From the NCBI RefSeq assembly GCF_003751445.1, contig NZ_RJUU01000002.1, forward strand, positions 806,001 to 870,000: a stretch of DNA of 64,000 nucleotides, written 5' to 3'. The stretch is from Streptomyces sp. 840.1 (GTDB lineage Bacteria > Actinomycetota > Actinomycetes > Streptomycetales > Streptomycetaceae). Position 1 is the first letter of the stretch. Each line of letters starts with the position of its first letter. The notes below the pieces were generated by a model. That model did no database searches. It worked only from the letters and a program-made list of their open reading frames with translations, and was not told the DNA's origin. Below are positions 61,093 through 64,000 of the stretch, one piece after another. The translations under genes and the position numbers were made by a program.

Positions 61093-62088
61093 ATGTCCAT
61101 ACGCAGATCGTCCGGCCTTGTCGGAGCGCTGTCGCTGGCCCTCGCCCTGACCGCGTGCGGTTCGTCGGACGGCGGGTCGGACGCCTCGGGGGAGACGAAG
61201 ACCCGGGTGTTCGCCGCGGACAACGGCAAGATCACCATCCCCGCGCACCCGAAGCGGGTCGTCGCCACCGGCTACGCCGTGCCCGCCATGATCGAGGCCG
61301 GCGCACCGCTGGTCGGGATCTCGTCCTGGCAGCGCGGTGAGCCGATGATGACCGAGGAGGACCTCGCCACCTACAAGAAGCTCCCCAAGGTGGCGGGTGA
61401 GCAGGCGGCCGAGACCAACTACGAGGCGGTGGCCGAGGCCGAGCCCGACCTGATCATCATCGGGGTCCCCGCGCCCGTGCTGGGCGACATCGACATCAAG
61501 CGGCTGGAGTCCATCGCCCCCGTCGTGGCGATCGGCCCGACCGTGCCCTCTGCCTGGCGCGAGCTCTCCCGCAAGCAGTCCGACGCCGCGGGCGCGCTCA
61601 AGGAGTTCGACGTCGCGAAGAACACCTACGAGGAGAAGGCCGCCGCGCTGGCCGAGAAGTACAAGGGCGTGCTGCCCCGGCTCGAGCTGGGCCACGTGGG
61701 CGCGTACGGCGACGCCGCCAAGGGCACCTTCCAGCGCGAGTTCGACGGTTCGTGGGGAACCAACATCGCGGACGACATCGGCGCGAAGTACTACGGCAAG
61801 GTCAAGAAGTCCGGTCCGGGCTCCCAGTCGGTCAGCGAGTACCCGTCCATCGAGGAGCTCCCGGCCGCGTTCCGCGAGGCCGACGTCATGACGTACTCGG
61901 TCAACGCCGACGGCAGCGTCCCCGAGTCCGTCAAGTACGTCCTGGACTCCAAGCTCTGGAAGAACCTTCCCGCCGTCAAGGCCAAGAAGGCCTTCCCGTT
62001 CCGTTACACCGAGGCCGCGACCTACGGGGAAGCGATGAAGACCCTGGACGCGATCGACAAGTCGCTCGCTCCGCTGCTGAACCGGTGA
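61093..62088 (+). CDS. Fe-siderophore ABC transporter, substrate-binding lipoprotein
   Basis: 331 residues with lipoprotein signal LSLALALTACGSS (lipobox LTAC near residue 21) and the FepB/FhuD fold: RVVATGYAVPAMIEAG, YEAVAEAEPDLIIIG, and LRLAV-like helix pair at the C-terminus (TYGEAMKTLDAIDKSLAPLL). Binds the iron-loaded siderophore outside the cell. GGAG-type ribosome site 61081-61085. Overlaps the next gene (GTGA). Confidence 0.9.
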   Translation: MSIRRSSGLVGALSLALALTACGSSDGGSDASGETKTRVFAADNGKITIPAHPKRVVATGYAVPAMIEAGAPLVGISSWQRGEPMMTEEDLATYKKLPKVAGEQAAETNYEAVAEAEPDLIIIGVPAPVLGDIDIKRLESIAPVVAIGPTVPSAWRELSRKQSDAAGALKEFDVAKNTYEEKAAALAEKYKGVLPRLELGHVGAYGDAAKGTFQREFDGSWGTNIADDIGAKYYGKVKKSGPGSQSVSEYPSIEELPAAFREADVMTYSVNADGSVPESVKYVLDSKLWKNLPAVKAKKAFPFRYTEAATYGEAMKTLDAIDKSLAPLLNR

Positions 62089-63110
62089 CCGTCGCGGGCC
62101 GCGCGTTCCGGGCGGCGGCAACCGGGCGGGCCGCGCCACAGATCGCCCTGCTCGCCGGCGGACTGGTCCTGCTGGCGGCGGTCGCCGTGCTCAGCATGGG
62201 CCTCGGGGCCCGTCACGTCCCGCCCACCGAAGTCGTGCGGGCACTCCTGGACTTCCGGGGCGCCGACGACGACCACGTCATCGTCCGGGACATCCGGGCG
62301 CCGCGCGCGCTGCTGGCCGTCGCCGTGGGCGCCGCGCTCGCGGTGGCCGGCGCGCTGATCCAGACGCTGGCCCGCAACCCGCTGGCCGAGCCCGGCATCC
62401 TCGGGGTCACCGCAGGCGCCGGGTTCGCCGTCACCGTCGGCTCGGCGCTCGGACTGGCCACCGGCCAGGCGGGCGAGCTCGGCTTCGCGGTCACCGGCTC
62501 CGTACTCGCGACACTGCTGGTCGCCGCCGTCGGACAGAGCTCACCGCTGCGCCTCGTGCTCACCGGCGTCGCCCTGACCGCGGTACTGGGCGGCATCGCC
62601 CTGGGCATGCGGCTGATGCTCCCGGACACCTTCGACAGCTACCGGTTCTGGTCCGTCGGATCGCTCGCGGGCCGCGAACAGGCCCCGCTGGCAGTGCCGT
62701 TGACCGCCATCGGGGTGTCCCTGCTCGGCGCGCTGCTGCTGAGCCGGGCGCTCAACGCGCTGGCGCTCGGGGAGAGTGTGGCGCACACCCTGGGCGCCGG
62801 CGTGGGCCGGGTACGGGCCGCGGCCCTCGTGCTGATCACCGTGCTCAGCGGGGCGGCGACCGCGGTGGCCGGGCCCATCCTCTTCGTCGGGCTGATCGTG
62901 CCGCACCTGGTCCGCAGGCCGGCGGGCGGCTCGGTGCCCTGGCTGATCCTCTACACGATGGTGCTGGGCCCGGTTCTCCTGCTGGTCGCCGACGTCTGCG
63001 CCCGGGTCCTGCTGCCGACCGGCGAGGTGCCGGTGGCCATCGTCACCGCTTTCCTCGGCGGACCCATGCTGATCTGGGCCGTTCGCCGCCACGGGGCGGG
63101 GGCGCTGTGA
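62085..63110 (+). CDS. Fe-siderophore ABC transporter permease (FecCD family), first subunit
   Basis: 341 residues with ~10 hydrophobic helices. FecCD landmarks: RAPRALLAVAVGAALAVAG, IQTLARNPLAEPGILGVTAG, VLTGVALTAVLGG and AGPILFVGLIVPHLVR. GTG 62085 overlaps the previous stop. The EAA-like coupling helix is LGESVAHTLGAGVGRVRA. Pairs with the next permease; the ATPase is expected beyond the window. Confidence 0.9.
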   Translation: MTVAGRAFRAAATGRAAPQIALLAGGLVLLAAVAVLSMGLGARHVPPTEVVRALLDFRGADDDHVIVRDIRAPRALLAVAVGAALAVAGALIQTLARNPLAEPGILGVTAGAGFAVTVGSALGLATGQAGELGFAVTGSVLATLLVAAVGQSSPLRLVLTGVALTAVLGGIALGMRLMLPDTFDSYRFWSVGSLAGREQAPLAVPLTAIGVSLLGALLLSRALNALALGESVAHTLGAGVGRVRAAALVLITVLSGAATAVAGPILFVGLIVPHLVRRPAGGSVPWLILYTMVLGPVLLLVADVCARVLLPTGEVPVAIVTAFLGGPMLIWAVRRHGAGAL

Positions 63111-64000
63111 ACGCGCTCGGGCTGAGGACCGAACGCCGCACGGTGGTACTCGTCGCTGTGATGGCGGCCCTGATGCTCGCCCTCGGCCTGCTCGGGCTCT
63201 GCTACGGGGCGTCATGGTCTTCCCCGGGCAAGGTGTTCGCGGTGCTCAGCGGGGCGGACCACTCCGTGGTCATCCGGGACTGGCGGCTGCCGCGGGTACT
63301 GGCCGGGCTGGTGTTCGGCGCCGCCCTCGGAGTCGCGGGGGCGATCTTCCAGAACCTCACCCGCAACCCGATGGGCAGCCCGGACGTGATCGGCCTCGAC
63401 GCCGGTGCCTACACCGGCGCGCTGGTCGCCATGACCGTGCTGTCCGGCACATCCGCGCAACTGGCCACCGGCTCGGTGCTCGGCGGACTGCTCGTCGCGG
63501 CCGCCATCTACCTGCTCTCGCTGCGCAGCGGCTTCTCCGGGCTGCGGCTGGTGGTCATCGGTATCGCGTTCAACGCCATGGTGACCGCGATCAACTCGTG
63601 GATCGTGCTGCGCGCCGAACTGGAGGTGGCGATCGCCGCCGTCGGCTGGAGCGCCGGTTCTCTCAACGGCGTGGGCTGGCCCGACCTGGGGATCCCGTTC
63701 ACGGTGATCGCCGTGCTGCTGGCCCTGATGGCGGCCTGGTCGCACTCCATGCACCAGGCCTCGCTCGGCGACGCGATCGCCGTGACCACCGGAGTCGGCC
63801 TCGGCCGGCTGCGGCTGCTGATGGTGCTGGTGGGCGTCGGCTGCACCGCCACGGTGACCGCCGTGGCCGGCCCGATCGCCTTCATCGCCCTGGCCGCCCC
63901 GCAGATCGGCCGCCGGCTCGCGGGCGCTGCCGGCATACCGCTGCTCCCGGCCGCCCTGACCGGGGCGGTCCTGCTCCAGGGCGCCGACCTGATCGCCCAG
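63107..64000 (+). CDS. Fe-siderophore ABC transporter permease, second subunit (cut by window)
   Basis: 298 codons are present from GTG 63107 (GTGA overlap) and the frame is open at the end. RLPRVLAGLVFGAALGVAGA, FQNLTRNPMGSPDVIGLDAG and VAGPIAFIALAAPQIGRRLAG are FecD-type. It forms a heterodimer with the previous permease. Confidence 0.9.
   Translation, partial: MNALGLRTERRTVVLVAVMAALMLALGLLGLCYGASWSSPGKVFAVLSGADHSVVIRDWRLPRVLAGLVFGAALGVAGAIFQNLTRNPMGSPDVIGLDAGAYTGALVAMTVLSGTSAQLATGSVLGGLLVAAAIYLLSLRSGFSGLRLVVIGIAFNAMVTAINSWIVLRAELEVAIAAVGWSAGSLNGVGWPDLGIPFTVIAVLLALMAAWSHSMHQASLGDAIAVTTGVGLGRLRLLMVLVGVGCTATVTAVAGPIAFIALAAPQIGRRLAGAAGIPLLPAALTGAVLLQGADLIAQ

Overview
The window looks like a piece of a Streptomyces (or very close actinomycete) chromosome. 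Reasons: very high GC with strongly GC-biased third codon positions, many GTG starts, ATGA/GTGA stop-start overlaps inside operons, DmdR/IdeR-type iron boxes, an LAxTG sortase signal, the actinobacterial cysteine-rich leader peptide, a 25-codon bL37 gene and SpoIIE-type phosphatases. No tRNA, rRNA, CRISPR array or origin was seen.

Layout. 1-18.4 kb: a double Lrp/AsnC regulator (cut by the window edge) divergent from a DHA2-type MFS exporter; a MetF-like reductase; two tandem heterodimeric ABC exporter pairs with complementary degenerate ATP sites; an L,D-transpeptidase-like lipoprotein; an FAD/Fe-S D-2-hydroxyacid dehydrogenase; a MarR regulator divergent from a further ABC exporter; and a TetX-like flavin monooxygenase behind a double palindrome. 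18.4-25.7 kb: a 19-codon peptide gene, an MltG-like transglycosylase, a flavoprotein monooxygenase, and the sulfonate operon ssuC-ssuB-ssuA-ssuD behind a cysteine-rich leader peptide; then yjbQ.

25.6-33.3 kb: an accessory island bounded by a 51-bp direct repeat of the yjbQ 3' end. It holds a TnpB remnant, a secreted beta-propeller-like protein, a 1277-residue secreted protein combining a pectate-lyase-like beta-helix, a CdtB-like nuclease and a ricin-like C-terminal region, then fragments of a LuxR-type ATPase regulator and of a DyP peroxidase. The composite protein is the strongest candidate for an undescribed system: a one-chain counterpart of the cytolethal distending toxin.

33.6-49.5 kb: a secreted M28 aminopeptidase; a decayed phospholipase A2; a tightly packed five-gene operon that starts with a 58-residue peptide and looks like a peptide natural-product (RiPP-like) locus, preceded by an AT-rich 34-bp palindrome; ThpR; an aldo/keto reductase with its MerR regulator and a 19-bp-spacer promoter; a sortase-anchored surface protein with Cys-His repeats; a PknB-type kinase with an extracellular PQQ-like propeller; two SpoIIE-type phosphatases; and bL37.

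49.5-64 kb: metal acquisition. A four-gene overlapping operon (ATP-grasp, DUF364-like, cysteine-synthase-like, dipeptide-epimerase-like) lies behind a Zur-like palindrome and could make a small metallophore. Next to it is a catechol siderophore locus: dhbA, dhbC, dhbE and dhbB on one strand; a stand-alone aryl carrier protein, a siderophore-interacting reductase, an Fe-siderophore binding lipoprotein and two FecCD permeases on the other, with three iron boxes. No NRPS is inside the window.
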